From assembly GCF_014650815.1 (NCBI RefSeq), contig NZ_BMVR01000025.1:1-64000 (forward strand): a stretch of DNA of 64,000 nucleotides, read 5' to 3'. The position numbers and the translations under genes are program-made. Shown piece by piece: positions 26,414 through 35,207 of this stretch; position 1 is the first letter of the stretch, and each line of letters starts with the position of its first letter. This DNA comes from Streptomyces flavofungini. GTDB taxonomy: Bacteria > Actinomycetota > Actinomycetes > Streptomycetales > Streptomycetaceae. The notes under the pieces were generated by a model. It searched no databases. It worked only from the letters and a program-made list of their open reading frames with translations, and was not told the origin of the DNA.

Positions 26414-27372
26414 CGGGACACTCCCAGCCTGGGGTTGAGCACGGACTCCACGGCCCGCCCGCACAGCGTGAACGCGAGCGCGACGGCGGCGATCGCGATG
26501 CCGGGCGGCGCCAGGTACCACCAGTCGCCCGCGCTGACCGCGCCCGCCTCGCGCGCGTCCTGGAGCAGGCCGCCCCAGGAGACGACCGTCGGGTCGCCGA
26601 GCCCGAGGAACGCGAGGGTCGCCTCGGTGAGGATCGCGCTGGAGATGACGAGCGTGGTCTGCGCGAGGACCAGCGGCATGACGTTGGGCAGCACGTGCCG
26701 GGCCATGATGTGGCCGTGGCCGCCGCCGAGCGCCTGGGCCCGCTCGATGTAGGGCCGGGACTCCACGGCGAGGGTCTGCGCGCGCACCAGACGGGCCGTG
26801 GTCGGCCAGGTCGTCACGCCGATCGCCAGAATGACCGTCCAGACGGAGCGGTCCAGCACGGACGCCAGCGCGATGGCGAGGACGAGCGTCGGCATCACCA
26901 GGAACCAGTCCGTGACCCGCATGATGACGGTCGCGTACCAGCCCCGGAAGTGGCCCGCGGTGATCCCCACGACCGTACCGATCGCCACCGAGAGGAACGC
27001 CGCGAGCAGCCCCACCGTCAGCGAGATCCGCGCGCCCCACACGAGCAGCGCGAGCAGATCGCGGCCGAACTGGTCGGTGCCGAGCGGGAATTCACCGGAC
27101 GGCGACTCCATGGCCTCGCCCGGCGCCGCCGTCACGCTCTGCGCGTCCGCGCCGACCAGCAGCGGCGCGCACACCGCGGCCAGGGCGATGAGGACGAGCG
27201 CGACGAGCCCGAAGACCCCGGCCCGGTGGGTGCGGTACTCCCGCCAGAAGCGGGCCGCGGAGTGCCGCCTGCGCGTCCAGGCCAGGGCGCGCGGGCTCTT
27301 CGCCTCCCGCGGGGCGCCCGTCTTCTCCGGCTCCTGCGGCGCGGGGACGGAGGAGGCTGTCTCGGTCGTCAT
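26410..27372 (-). CDS. oligopeptide ABC transporter permease (OppC type)
   Basis: 320 residues. Cytoplasmic N-terminus ending in RRHSAARFWREYRTHRAG, then TM1 (VFGLVALVLIALAAVCAPLL), the extracytoplasmic loop with FPLGTDQFGRDLLALLVWGAR, and four to five further TM segments of the BPD permease domain including the coupling loop YIERAQALGGGHGHIMARHV. ATG overlaps the OppB-type stop (ATGA). Confidence 0.95.
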   Translation of the reverse strand: MTTETASSVPAPQEPEKTGAPREAKSPRALAWTRRRHSAARFWREYRTHRAGVFGLVALVLIALAAVCAPLLVGADAQSVTAAPGEAMESPSGEFPLGTDQFGRDLLALLVWGARISLTVGLLAAFLSVAIGTVVGITAGHFRGWYATVIMRVTDWFLVMPTLVLAIALASVLDRSVWTVILAIGVTTWPTTARLVRAQTLAVESRPYIERAQALGGGHGHIMARHVLPNVMPLVLAQTTLVISSAILTEATLAFLGLGDPTVVSWGGLLQDAREAGAVSAGDWWYLAPPGIAIAAVALAFTLCGRAVESVLNPRLGVSR

Positions 27373-28469
27373 CGGCCCACCCTGGGATCGAGCAGCGGAT
27401 AGATCACGTCGGCCACCGTGTTCATCAGGATGACCGCCGTCGCGAAGACGAAGAAGAGCCCCTGCACCAGCGGCAGGTCCGGCACGCTCAGCGCTTGGTA
27501 GAACAACCCGCCGAGCCCCGGCCAGGAGAACACCGTCTCGACCAGGATCGCCCCCGCCACCACCGTGCCCAGGTTCACGAACATCAGGGTGACGGTGGGG
27601 AGCAGCGCGTTCGGCACGGCGTGCCGCCGCCGCACCAGGTCGTCCCGCAGCCCCTTGGCCCGCGCCGTCGTCAGATAGTCGCTGCCCATCTCGTCGAGCA
27701 GCGACGAGCGCATCACGAGCAGCGTCTGCGCGTACCCGACGGCGACCAGCGTGACCACCGGCAGGACCATGTGGTGCGCGACGTCCACGACGTACCCGAA
27801 CCCGCTCTCGTCACCGCTCTCCATGCCGCCCGTCGGGAACATCCCGGGCAGCGGCCCGACCCCCACGGAGAACGTGATGATCAGCAGCAGCCCGAGCCAG
27901 AACGACGGCACCGAGTACAGCGTCAGCGCGAGACCGGTGTGGAAGCGGTCGCCGAAGCGGCCGTTGCGCCAGGCCGTGCGCGTCCCCAGCCAGATGCCGA
28001 TGACCGTGTAGAGGACGTACGCCGTGCCGGTGAGCCACAGCGTCGGCCCGAGCGCCGCCGTGATCTTGTCCATGACGGGCGTGTGGAACTGGTACGACGT
28101 GCCGAAGTCCCCGGTGAGGACGTTGCCGCAGTAGTCCGTGAACTGCTTCCACACCGGCTGGTCGAGCCCGAACTCCGTCCGCATCGCGTCGAGTTGCTCG
28201 CTGGAGACCCGCCGCCCGCCCGTCATCTGCTTCACCGGGTCGCCCGGGATCAGCCGGAACAGGAAGAAGCTGGTGACGAGGACGGCGAACATCGAGACGA
28301 GGGCGCCGCCGAGCTTGCCCGCGACGTACTGGAGATAGGCGGTGGTGTCGCGCGCCCGGGGGCCGCGGCCCCGGGGACCGGCCGGTCCGGCCGGTCCGCC
28401 GGAAGCCGCGTCCTTGGCTTCGGCCTCGGCGGCGAGGATCGCCGCCGGATTCCGTTCACTTGCGGTCAT
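27369..28469 (-). CDS. oligopeptide ABC transporter permease (OppB type)
   Basis: 366 residues. An unusually long Ala/Gly/Pro-rich cytoplasmic N-terminus (about 40 residues) precedes TM1 (LGGALVSMFAVLVTSFFLFRLIPGDP), followed by the characteristic loop and five further TM segments, with the EAA-like coupling loop DYLTTARAKGLRDDLVRRRHAVPNAL. Weak Shine-Dalgarno. Separated from the binding-protein gene by 59 nt that contain a duplicate of that gene's last codons. Confidence 0.94.
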   Translation of the reverse strand: MTASERNPAAILAAEAEAKDAASGGPAGPAGPRGRGPRARDTTAYLQYVAGKLGGALVSMFAVLVTSFFLFRLIPGDPVKQMTGGRRVSSEQLDAMRTEFGLDQPVWKQFTDYCGNVLTGDFGTSYQFHTPVMDKITAALGPTLWLTGTAYVLYTVIGIWLGTRTAWRNGRFGDRFHTGLALTLYSVPSFWLGLLLIITFSVGVGPLPGMFPTGGMESGDESGFGYVVDVAHHMVLPVVTLVAVGYAQTLLVMRSSLLDEMGSDYLTTARAKGLRDDLVRRRHAVPNALLPTVTLMFVNLGTVVAGAILVETVFSWPGLGGLFYQALSVPDLPLVQGLFFVFATAVILMNTVADVIYPLLDPRVGR

Positions 28470-28528
28470 ACGTCACTCGCGGTCTTCGGGGACGTCCGCT
28501 TGGCTGTCATCCGCTGGCGTTTCATGCG

Positions 28529-30469
28529 TTACTCGCGGTCCTCTGCGGTCGAGCGGCGGCGCAGGGCGATCAGGACTCCGCCGCCCGCGAGCACCACCGC
28601 GGCGACGGCGATACCGATGATGACACCGGTCGAGCTGCCACCATCGGAAGAACTCTTCCCACTCGCCGGGACCGCCGACCACCAACTCCAATAGCCGTCC
28701 TGGCCGTAGATGTTCCCTGCCGCCGTCGGCATGGTGGTGATGGACTTGATCTGGTCCGTGCGGTAGGCCTCCACGGCGTTCGGGTACGCGATGACGTTCA
28801 TGTAGCCCGAGTCGTACAGCCGCGACTGCATCTGCTTGACGAGGTCGACCCGTTTGGCCGGGTCGTACTCGGCGAGCTGCTTGTCGTACAGCGCGTCGAA
28901 CTTCTTGTCGCAGATGAAGTTGTCCGTCGCGGCGCTCTCCTTGGCCTTCTCCGGCAGCGCGGCGCAGGTGTGGATGCCGAGCACGAAGTCGGGGTCGGGG
29001 TTCACCGACCAGCCATCGAAGGCGAGGTCGTACTCGCCCGCGTACCAGGGCACGGACACGTCGTCGAGGCAGTTCACCTTCAGGCCGATGCCGAGGTCGC
29101 CCCACCACTCCTTGAGGTACTTGCCGATCGCCTTGTCGTTCGGGTCGGTGGCGTGGCACAGGATCCGGAAGTCGAGCGGCTTGCCGTCCTTGCCGACGCG
29201 CTTGCCGCCCTTCTTCTTGTACCCGGCCTCGTCGAGGAGCGCCGCCGCCCGCTTCGGGTCGTAGCGCAGCTCCTGGTCGGCGGAGGGCTTCCAGGCGTAG
29301 TCGGAGAAGCGCGGCGGGATGTACCCGGCGCCCTCGACGGCGTTCCCCTGGAACACCTTGTCGACGATCGCCTTGCGGTCCACCGAGAGGAACAGCGCCT
29401 GCCGGACCCGCTTGTCGAGCAGCGCGGGGTGGCCGTCGCCGAACTTCTTGCCGTCGAGCGTGCGCGCGCCCGGGTTCGTGGCCAGCGCGAAGAAGCGGCG
29501 GCCCGGGCCGTTGTTCACCTTGATGTCCGACTCGCCCTTGAGGCCGTTCGCCTGAGCGGGCGTCAGCGCCGGCTGCCCGGCGACGAACGACACCTCACCC
29601 TTCTTGAGCGCGGCCACCGCGGCGTCCTGGTCCTTGTACGTCTTGAAGACCAGCTCGTCGAACTTCGGCGCGCCGCGCCAGAAGTCCTTGTTGGCCTTCA
29701 GCTTCACGTACTGGTCGACCTTGAAGTCCGTGAGGATGAAAGGACCGTTCCCGACGACCGGGAAATCCTTGTCGTTGTTGAACTTCGAGATGTCGTCGAC
29801 TTTCTCCCAGACGTGCTTCGGCACGATCGGGACGTCGAGCGCCGCCATGGTCGACTGCGGCTTCTTGAGCTCGATGACGAGTTTCGTCGGACTCGGCGCC
29901 GTCACCTTCTTGAAATTGGTGACGAAGTTCGAGTTGGCGGTCGCCGTCCCTTCCTTGGACATGATTTTGTTGAACGTCCAGGCGGCGTCCTCGGCCGTGG
30001 CCTTCTTCCCGTCCGACCACTTGGAATTCGACCGGATGGTGTACGTCCAGGTGAGCTTGTCCGCCGACGGCTCCCACTTCTCGGCGAAGGCCGGGATCGC
30101 GTGGTTGTCCTTGGCGTCGTAGTTCGTGAGGTACTCGTACGTCAGCCGGTGGATGCTCGTGCTGAGCAGGCGCTGCGCGAGGAACGGGCTGAGCGAGTCG
30201 ACGCTCTGCGCCACCGCGACGGTCAGCGTCTTCTTGCCGTCGGCCTTCGCCTCGGCCTGCTGCGGCGCCGGGTTCAGCGGGGTCGCGAGGCCTGCCGTGA
30301 GGGTGAAGGCGGCGGCCGCGCCGGCGGCGAGGAGGAGACGGGGGCGGACGCGTCGGCGGCTCCGGGCGCCCCGGGTGCGGCGTGCCGCTCCCGCGGATTC
30401 TCCGGCCGGGGCCGTCGCGGGCGCCGCTGCTGATGACCGTGTTCTGCCGTGCTGATCTTTTGTGTCCAT
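28529..30469 (-). CDS. oligopeptide-binding protein of the ABC transporter, membrane-anchored (SBP family 5)
   Basis: 646 residues from the preferred ATG at 30469 (GAGG 11 nt upstream; another ATG at 30490 would add 7 residues). A long Arg-rich n-region precedes a hydrophobic segment (LLLAAGAAAAFTLTAGLATPL). There is no lipobox cysteine. The SBP_bac_5 body is clear (TWTYTIRSNSKWSDGKKATAEDAAWTF, LNKRVRQALFLSV-like core, YDLAFDGWSVNPDPDF). The C-terminus carries a Ser/Gly linker, a TM helix (GVIIGIAVAAVVLAGGGVLIAL) and RRRSTAEDRE. It is therefore anchored at its C-terminus rather than by lipid, a variant seen in actinobacteria. Confidence 0.93.
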   Translation of the reverse strand: MDTKDQHGRTRSSAAAPATAPAGESAGAARRTRGARSRRRVRPRLLLAAGAAAAFTLTAGLATPLNPAPQQAEAKADGKKTLTVAVAQSVDSLSPFLAQRLLSTSIHRLTYEYLTNYDAKDNHAIPAFAEKWEPSADKLTWTYTIRSNSKWSDGKKATAEDAAWTFNKIMSKEGTATANSNFVTNFKKVTAPSPTKLVIELKKPQSTMAALDVPIVPKHVWEKVDDISKFNNDKDFPVVGNGPFILTDFKVDQYVKLKANKDFWRGAPKFDELVFKTYKDQDAAVAALKKGEVSFVAGQPALTPAQANGLKGESDIKVNNGPGRRFFALATNPGARTLDGKKFGDGHPALLDKRVRQALFLSVDRKAIVDKVFQGNAVEGAGYIPPRFSDYAWKPSADQELRYDPKRAAALLDEAGYKKKGGKRVGKDGKPLDFRILCHATDPNDKAIGKYLKEWWGDLGIGLKVNCLDDVSVPWYAGEYDLAFDGWSVNPDPDFVLGIHTCAALPEKAKESAATDNFICDKKFDALYDKQLAEYDPAKRVDLVKQMQSRLYDSGYMNVIAYPNAVEAYRTDQIKSITTMPTAAGNIYGQDGYWSWWSAVPASGKSSSDGGSSTGVIIGIAVAAVVLAGGGVLIALRRRSTAEDRE

Positions 30470-30553
30470 GGATCGGTGACCTCGCGTCATCGCTTGCGCA
30501 GAGATGGCTGGTTACGGCTACGTGATCAAGGAACGTCAGGTGGTTGATGTGTG

Positions 30554-30581
30554 TGTATCAGCGCCGGTCATCGCGCGTCAA
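30554..30581 (-). promoter_or_regulatory. candidate promoter for the oligopeptide transporter operon
   Basis: On the minus strand TTGACG (30576-30581), 16-nt spacer, GATACA (30554-30559). An inverted pair TTGACC/GGTCAA around 30619-30650 lies further upstream. The 30470-30800 gap holds no gene. Confidence 0.35.
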
Positions 30582-30753
30582 CGGCCGGTGAACCCCATGT
30601 GGCCTGCGGAAATAACGAGTTGACCGGGAATTCATCCGCATTGGTCAAGACCTCTGATGCTGTGCTGGCCAGAGGGTGGCATGGGAAAGCGCGCTGTCTT
30701 TCCGCTGGCGGGGCGGGTGGGGTGCCGGGTGGGGTGCCGGGTGGGAAAACGCG

Positions 30754-30783
30754 AGGGCCCGCGCCGGGGGTGGCGCGGGCCCT
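30754..30783 (-). terminator. terminator of the EspI-like ATPase gene
   Basis: An 11-bp perfect stem GGGCCCGCGCC (30755-30765) with GGCGCGGGCCC (30772-30782). Read on the minus strand it is followed by TCGCGTTTTCCC, so a short U-run is present. It lies 18 nt after the stop. Confidence 0.85.
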
Positions 30784-30800
30784 GGGGGTGAGGGGGCTGG

Positions 30801-33800
30801 CTACTGCTGCTGGGGTGGCTGGGGCTGGGCCTGCGGCGGCTGGGCCTGGGGCTGGGCCTGCGGCGGCTGGGGCTGGGCCTGGGGCGGCTGCCAGCCCTGC
30901 GGGCCACCGGACGGCTGCCAGCCCTGCGGGCCACCGGCCGGGGGCTGGGGCTGCTGGTGCGGCGGCTGGGGCTGATGCGCGGGCTGGTGGTGCGGCGGCT
31001 GGTGCTGCGGCTGGTGCTGGGGGGTCACCCCGCCCTGCGGCGGCTGCGCACCTTCCTGCGGAATGGTTGCGTACGGCTGCTGCGCGCCCCCTGGATACCC
31101 CCCCTGCCCCGGCAGCGGCGGAGCCACCCGCGGCGGCGGGTTGCCGTCCGACGTCCACAGCCCCTGTGCCTGCTGCGCCCGTACGAAGTCCTCGGCCACC
31201 ATCGCCGACAGGTTGAAGTACGCCTCCCGCACCTTCGGCCGCATCATGTCCAGATTGACCTCGGCCCCGGCGGACAGGTGCTCGTCGAAGGGCACCACGA
31301 CAACCCCCCGGCACCGCGTCTCGAAGTGGGACACGATGTCCTCCACCTTGATCATCTTGCCGGTCTCGCGGACCCCGGAGATGACGGTGATGGACCGCGA
31401 GACGAGGTCGGCGTACCCGTGCGCGGACAGCCAGTCCAGCGTCGTCGACGCGCTGCTCGCCCCGTCCACGGACGGCGTGGAGATGATGATGAGCTGGTCG
31501 GCGAGGTCGAGCACCCCGCGCATCGCGCTGTAGAGCAGCCCGGTGCCGGAGTCCGTCAGGATGATCGGGTACTGCTTGCCGAGCACGTCGATCGCGCGCC
31601 GGTAGTCCTCGTCGTTGAAGGTCGTGGACACGGCCGGGTCGACGTCGTTGGCGATGATCTCCAGGCCGGACGGCGCCTGCGAGGTGAAGCGCCGGATGTC
31701 CATGTACGAGTTGAGGTACGGGATCGCCTGGACCAGGTCGCGGATGGTCGCGCCGGTCTCACGCCGCACGCGCCGCCCGAGCGTACCGGCGTCCGGGTTG
31801 GCGTCGATGGCGAGGATCTTGTCCTGCCGCTCGCTGGCCAGCGTCGAGCCGAGCGCGGTCGTCGTGGTGGTCTTGCCGACGCCGCCCTTGAGGGAGATGA
31901 CCGCGATGCGGTAGCAGGACAGGACGGGGGTGCGGATCAGCTCCAGCTTGCGCTGGCGCTCGGCCTCCTCCTTCTTCCCGCCGAACTTGAACCGCGACCC
32001 ACCACCCGCGGGCCGACTGCTCTTCGCCTTCTGCTTCTTGTTGTTGAGCAGCCGGTCGGAGGACAGCTCGACGGCGGCGGTGTACCCGAGGGGCGCACCG
32101 GGATTCGTCCGCTCCCGCTGATCGTGCTGCACCGGCTGCGGCCAGGCGGCACCGGCGCGGGGGTCGGCGGGGGGCTGGGGCAGCTGCGAGGCGTAGGGTG
32201 CTTGAGCTGTCTGGGGTGCTTGGGCTGCCTGGGGCGCTTGGGACTGCTCAGGCTGGGGCTGCGCGGGCGGCTGGGCCTGGGGCTGAGCTTGGGGCTGAGC
32301 CTGGGGCTGGGGTGCCTGGGCCTGCGGGGGCTGGGCGTGGGGGGCTTGCGGCTGTGGTGCTTGTGCCTGGGGTGCCTGCGGCTGCTGGGGGGCGGCGGGC
32401 TCCTGGTGCGGCTGCTCCGGCTGCTGCTGCGCGGGCGGGATGGGCTGGTGGGCCTGAGCCTGGGGCTGCGGCTGCTGGCCGAACGGGTTCGGGAACTGCC
32501 CCTGCGGGAACTGCCCCTGCTGGAAGGGGGGTTGGCCCTGGCTCTGGGGCTGCGCGGGCTGCTGCTGGTAGGGGCCCGGGAGCTGCCCCGGCACGTACGG
32601 CTGCTGGCCCTGACCGGGCTGGGCGTCCTGCGGAGGCTGGGCTTGCGGCTGCGCCTGGGGCTGCGCCGTCTGCTGCGGGGGTACGGGGGCCGGGGGTGCG
32701 GCTTGGGGCTGCGGCTCGGGCTGGGGAGCCGAGGGCAGGGGCTGCGGGGTCTGCGGGGTCTGCGGGGCTTGAGGCTGGGGTGCGAAAGGCGTCTGGGGTG
32801 CCTGAGGCGTCTCAGGTGCCTGGGGCGCTTGCTGTGTGTGCGGGAAGCCGTAACTGCCCTGAAGGGCGGGGGAGTTGGCTTCGGCCGTCGGGGCCGGGTT
32901 GGGTGCCGGGAAGCCGTAGCCGCTCTGCGGAGGCGCGGGGGTCTCGGCGGGCGGCGTGGGGGCCGGGAAGCCGTAACCGCTCTGCGGGGGAGCGGGGGTT
33001 TCGGCGGCCGGGGCGGGCGCGGGTGCCTGCGCGGTGGGGACGGCCGGGGTGGTGGGCGCGGGCCACTGCGGGGCGGAGGTCGGCGCTGCGGGCTGGAAGG
33101 CGGGCGGCAGCGGCGGAAGTCCGGCCTCGGGCGCGGGCGGCGGGGTCCAGGCGGGCGGGGTGGTGTCCTGTACGTCGTCGAGGTCGGCGGTGGGCTCGAC
33201 GGTGGGCTCGGGCTCGACGGTGGGCTCGACTACGGGGTCGGCCTCGGGCTCGATCGCAGGGGCTGACGTCGCATCGGCCGCGGCGTCGGTGCCTGGAGCG
33301 GACTCGGCCTTGGGGTCGGCGTCGTTGTCCTCGCTGCCGCTGGACCGAGGGTCGGCGCCGAAGGAACCGGCGACGAGCGCGGCAGCGAGGGAATCGATGC
33401 CGGAGCCGAACCCGGAATCCGAGTCGGAGCCGGTATCCGAGGCAGAGCCGGAGCCGGTATCCGAGGTAGAGCCGGAGTCGGTGTCCGAGGTAGAGCCGGA
33501 GTCGGTGTCCGAGGTAGAGCCGGAGTCGGTGTCCGAGGTAGAGCCGGAGTCGGTATCCGAGGCAGAGCCGGAAGCAGCGGCGGAGCCTGAAGCGGCGTCG
33601 GCGTCGGCGTCGGCGTCGGAGACGGCCTCGGCGGACTCACTCGCAGCCTCGCGCCCCTCCTCGCCCGCTGCTGCCCCGTCGACTACGAGAGAGCCCTCGC
33701 CCTCAACCGAACCATCGACAACCGAACCATCGACAACAGAGCCGTCGACAACAGAGCCGTCGACAACCGAACCATCGACACCCACACCATCGGCAGTCGA

Positions 33801-34775
33801 ACTCTCGCCGACCACAACCGAGTCGGCCGCCCCAACACTCCCGGCGGCCTTCTCCTCGTCCTTAGCGCCCTCATCCTCATCGCCCCGAGCGTCGTCCGCC
33901 CCGCGAGCCGCATTCTTCTGGGCCATCTCGCGCCGCAGCGCGGCAGGGGAGAACCGCATGGTGGCGCCGCTCTCCAGGTCACCACCGCCCAGATCCTCAC
34001 CCCCGAGACTCTCGGCGACAGGGGCGACAGGGGCGACAGGGGCGACAGGGGCGACAGGGGTGACAGGGGTGACAGGGGCGACGGGCGCGACAGGCGCGAC
34101 AGGCGCGGCGGCCTGGTCCGTGCCGGAGGCCCCGTTCCCCGAAGCCTCACCGCCACCAGCACCCACGCCACGTACCGGAACGGACGAAGAGACCCCCGCC
34201 ACGGCGCCACCCCAGTCCGCCACGCCCCCGGACGCCGGAGGGATCACGGGCGGCGCGGGCGGAACCGCGGGAGCCGCGGGCGGCGCGGCCGGAGCAGGCG
34301 GGGTGATCGGCTGCCCCGTGGGCGGCGCGAGCTGGAACCCACCGCCGACCGGAAGCTTCGGCACGGCGTTGGCCGGAACGCCGGAAGGCGCACCGGAACC
34401 CCCGGAACCCGAGCCCCAAGATCCAGCCGAACCCTCGGACCCCCCGGACCCCCCGGAATCACCGGACACGGCAGCCGCATCGCCATCCGCAGCCGGAACG
34501 GAACCGACCGACGGCGCACCGGACGCAGCGGACGTGTCACCAGAATTGGAGTCAGCGGCGGAGACGGGGGCAGCGGCGGACGTGGCCGTAGAAGAAAACG
34601 CGGGCGACGCGGACGGTGTCTCCCCGGCGCTGCCGGACGCGTTCTGCGTGTACCAGGCGGGCGGCGCGTAGTCGATGGTGAACTCGCCCGTTGTCTCGGC
34701 AGCGGACTCCGCGTCGGACTGATCGTCGACGGGTGTGTCCCAGCCGCCGCGGATCTTGTCCCGATCGCTGTTCAC
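30801..34775 (-). CDS. SCO5717/EspI-type ESX-associated ParA-like ATPase with repetitive N-terminus
   Basis: 1324 residues. Residues about 1-930 are disordered and repeat-rich: PVAPVAPV runs, VVDGS repeats, SGSTSDTD octapeptide repeats, then Pro/Gln/Ala-rich sequence. Residues about 950-1210 form a SIMIBI ATPase (AVISLKGGVGKTTTTTALGS with the deviant Walker A, AIDANPDAGTLGRR, ILTDSGTGLLYSAMRG). A Gln/Pro tail with two GGPQGWQP repeats follows. The layout equals mycobacterial EspI and the SCO5717-family growth-regulating ATPase of Streptomyces ESX loci, thought to modulate type VII secretion. GTG start with AGGAGG 5 nt upstream. Confidence 0.9.
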   Translation of the reverse strand: MNSDRDKIRGGWDTPVDDQSDAESAAETTGEFTIDYAPPAWYTQNASGSAGETPSASPAFSSTATSAAAPVSAADSNSGDTSAASGAPSVGSVPAADGDAAAVSGDSGGSGGSEGSAGSWGSGSGGSGAPSGVPANAVPKLPVGGGFQLAPPTGQPITPPAPAAPPAAPAVPPAPPVIPPASGGVADWGGAVAGVSSSVPVRGVGAGGGEASGNGASGTDQAAAPVAPVAPVAPVTPVTPVAPVAPVAPVAPVAESLGGEDLGGGDLESGATMRFSPAALRREMAQKNAARGADDARGDEDEGAKDEEKAAGSVGAADSVVVGESSTADGVGVDGSVVDGSVVDGSVVDGSVVDGSVEGEGSLVVDGAAAGEEGREAASESAEAVSDADADADAASGSAAASGSASDTDSGSTSDTDSGSTSDTDSGSTSDTDSGSTSDTGSGSASDTGSDSDSGFGSGIDSLAAALVAGSFGADPRSSGSEDNDADPKAESAPGTDAAADATSAPAIEPEADPVVEPTVEPEPTVEPTADLDDVQDTTPPAWTPPPAPEAGLPPLPPAFQPAAPTSAPQWPAPTTPAVPTAQAPAPAPAAETPAPPQSGYGFPAPTPPAETPAPPQSGYGFPAPNPAPTAEANSPALQGSYGFPHTQQAPQAPETPQAPQTPFAPQPQAPQTPQTPQPLPSAPQPEPQPQAAPPAPVPPQQTAQPQAQPQAQPPQDAQPGQGQQPYVPGQLPGPYQQQPAQPQSQGQPPFQQGQFPQGQFPNPFGQQPQPQAQAHQPIPPAQQQPEQPHQEPAAPQQPQAPQAQAPQPQAPHAQPPQAQAPQPQAQPQAQPQAQPPAQPQPEQSQAPQAAQAPQTAQAPYASQLPQPPADPRAGAAWPQPVQHDQRERTNPGAPLGYTAAVELSSDRLLNNKKQKAKSSRPAGGGSRFKFGGKKEEAERQRKLELIRTPVLSCYRIAVISLKGGVGKTTTTTALGSTLASERQDKILAIDANPDAGTLGRRVRRETGATIRDLVQAIPYLNSYMDIRRFTSQAPSGLEIIANDVDPAVSTTFNDEDYRRAIDVLGKQYPIILTDSGTGLLYSAMRGVLDLADQLIIISTPSVDGASSASTTLDWLSAHGYADLVSRSITVISGVRETGKMIKVEDIVSHFETRCRGVVVVPFDEHLSAGAEVNLDMMRPKVREAYFNLSAMVAEDFVRAQQAQGLWTSDGNPPPRVAPPLPGQGGYPGGAQQPYATIPQEGAQPPQGGVTPQHQPQHQPPHHQPAHQPQPPHQQPQPPAGGPQGWQPSGGPQGWQPPQAQPQPPQAQPQAQPPQAQPQPPQQQ
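33433..33576 (-). repeat. six 24-bp repeats coding SGSTSDTD
   Basis: Tandem units starting at 33433, 33457, 33481, 33505, 33529 and 33553; the middle ones are identical. In-frame within the EspI-like gene, so copy number change keeps the frame. Confidence 0.9.
33700..33795 (-). repeat. 15-bp repeats coding VVDGS
   Basis: About five 15-bp units alternating CATCGACAACCGAAC and CGTCGACAACAGAGC on the plus strand. They encode the VVDGS repeats of the EspI-like protein. Confidence 0.85.
34014..34105 (-). repeat. 9-bp repeats coding PVA/PVT
   Basis: About ten units of GGCGACAGG with GGTGACAGG and GGCGCGACA variants, in-frame in the EspI-like gene. Confidence 0.85.
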
Positions 34776-35207
34776 AATGCCTCCTGGTGTGGTCGAGCAC
34801 GTTCGTGCCGTGGTGGGGGGCGACCGTTCCTGTCGTCCGATCCGCCTGGCTCTCCCCGTGAGAGGGACGCGCGCACCCCGCGTACGGGTTCTGGCGTCGC
34901 CCTTGTCCCAGCCTAATCACCAAAAGCACCAGCACGGCAGGCCAGTCCGCCCCCCGGTCGGCGACCGTTACGCCACGCCTCACTCAAGTCCGGTCAACTC
35001 GCGCCAAACCACACGGACAAAACCCTCAACCACCCCCGAACCCCGCAAACCTCACCACCCACAACTGACCACAGCCCTCACGATCCTCAGCCCGCCCCTG
35101 CCCTCAGCCCGCCCCTGCCCCCGCCCGGCCGAACGCCGACCTCGACCACCCCCAACCCAACCGCCCACCCCATCCACCGAGCCCACCGCCGAGCCCATCC
35201 GCTCAAC
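34776..35207. other. 432-nt gap between two minus-strand ESX genes
   Basis: No gene recognised. On the minus strand TAGGCT (34910-34915) is a possible -10 for the EspI-like gene, giving a leader of roughly 125 nt. A 16-bp direct repeat CCTCAGCCCGCCCCTG occurs at 35085-35100 and 35102-35117. The stretch 34980-35215 is strikingly C/A-rich on the plus strand. Confidence 0.4.

Noticed and set aside
30676..30975. Trp/Gly-rich plus-strand ORF opposite the EspI-like tail
   Set aside because: Antisense reading of Pro/Gln repeats.
33433..33576. CRISPR-like array
   Set aside because: The 24-bp units are contiguous without spacers and are in-frame protein repeats.
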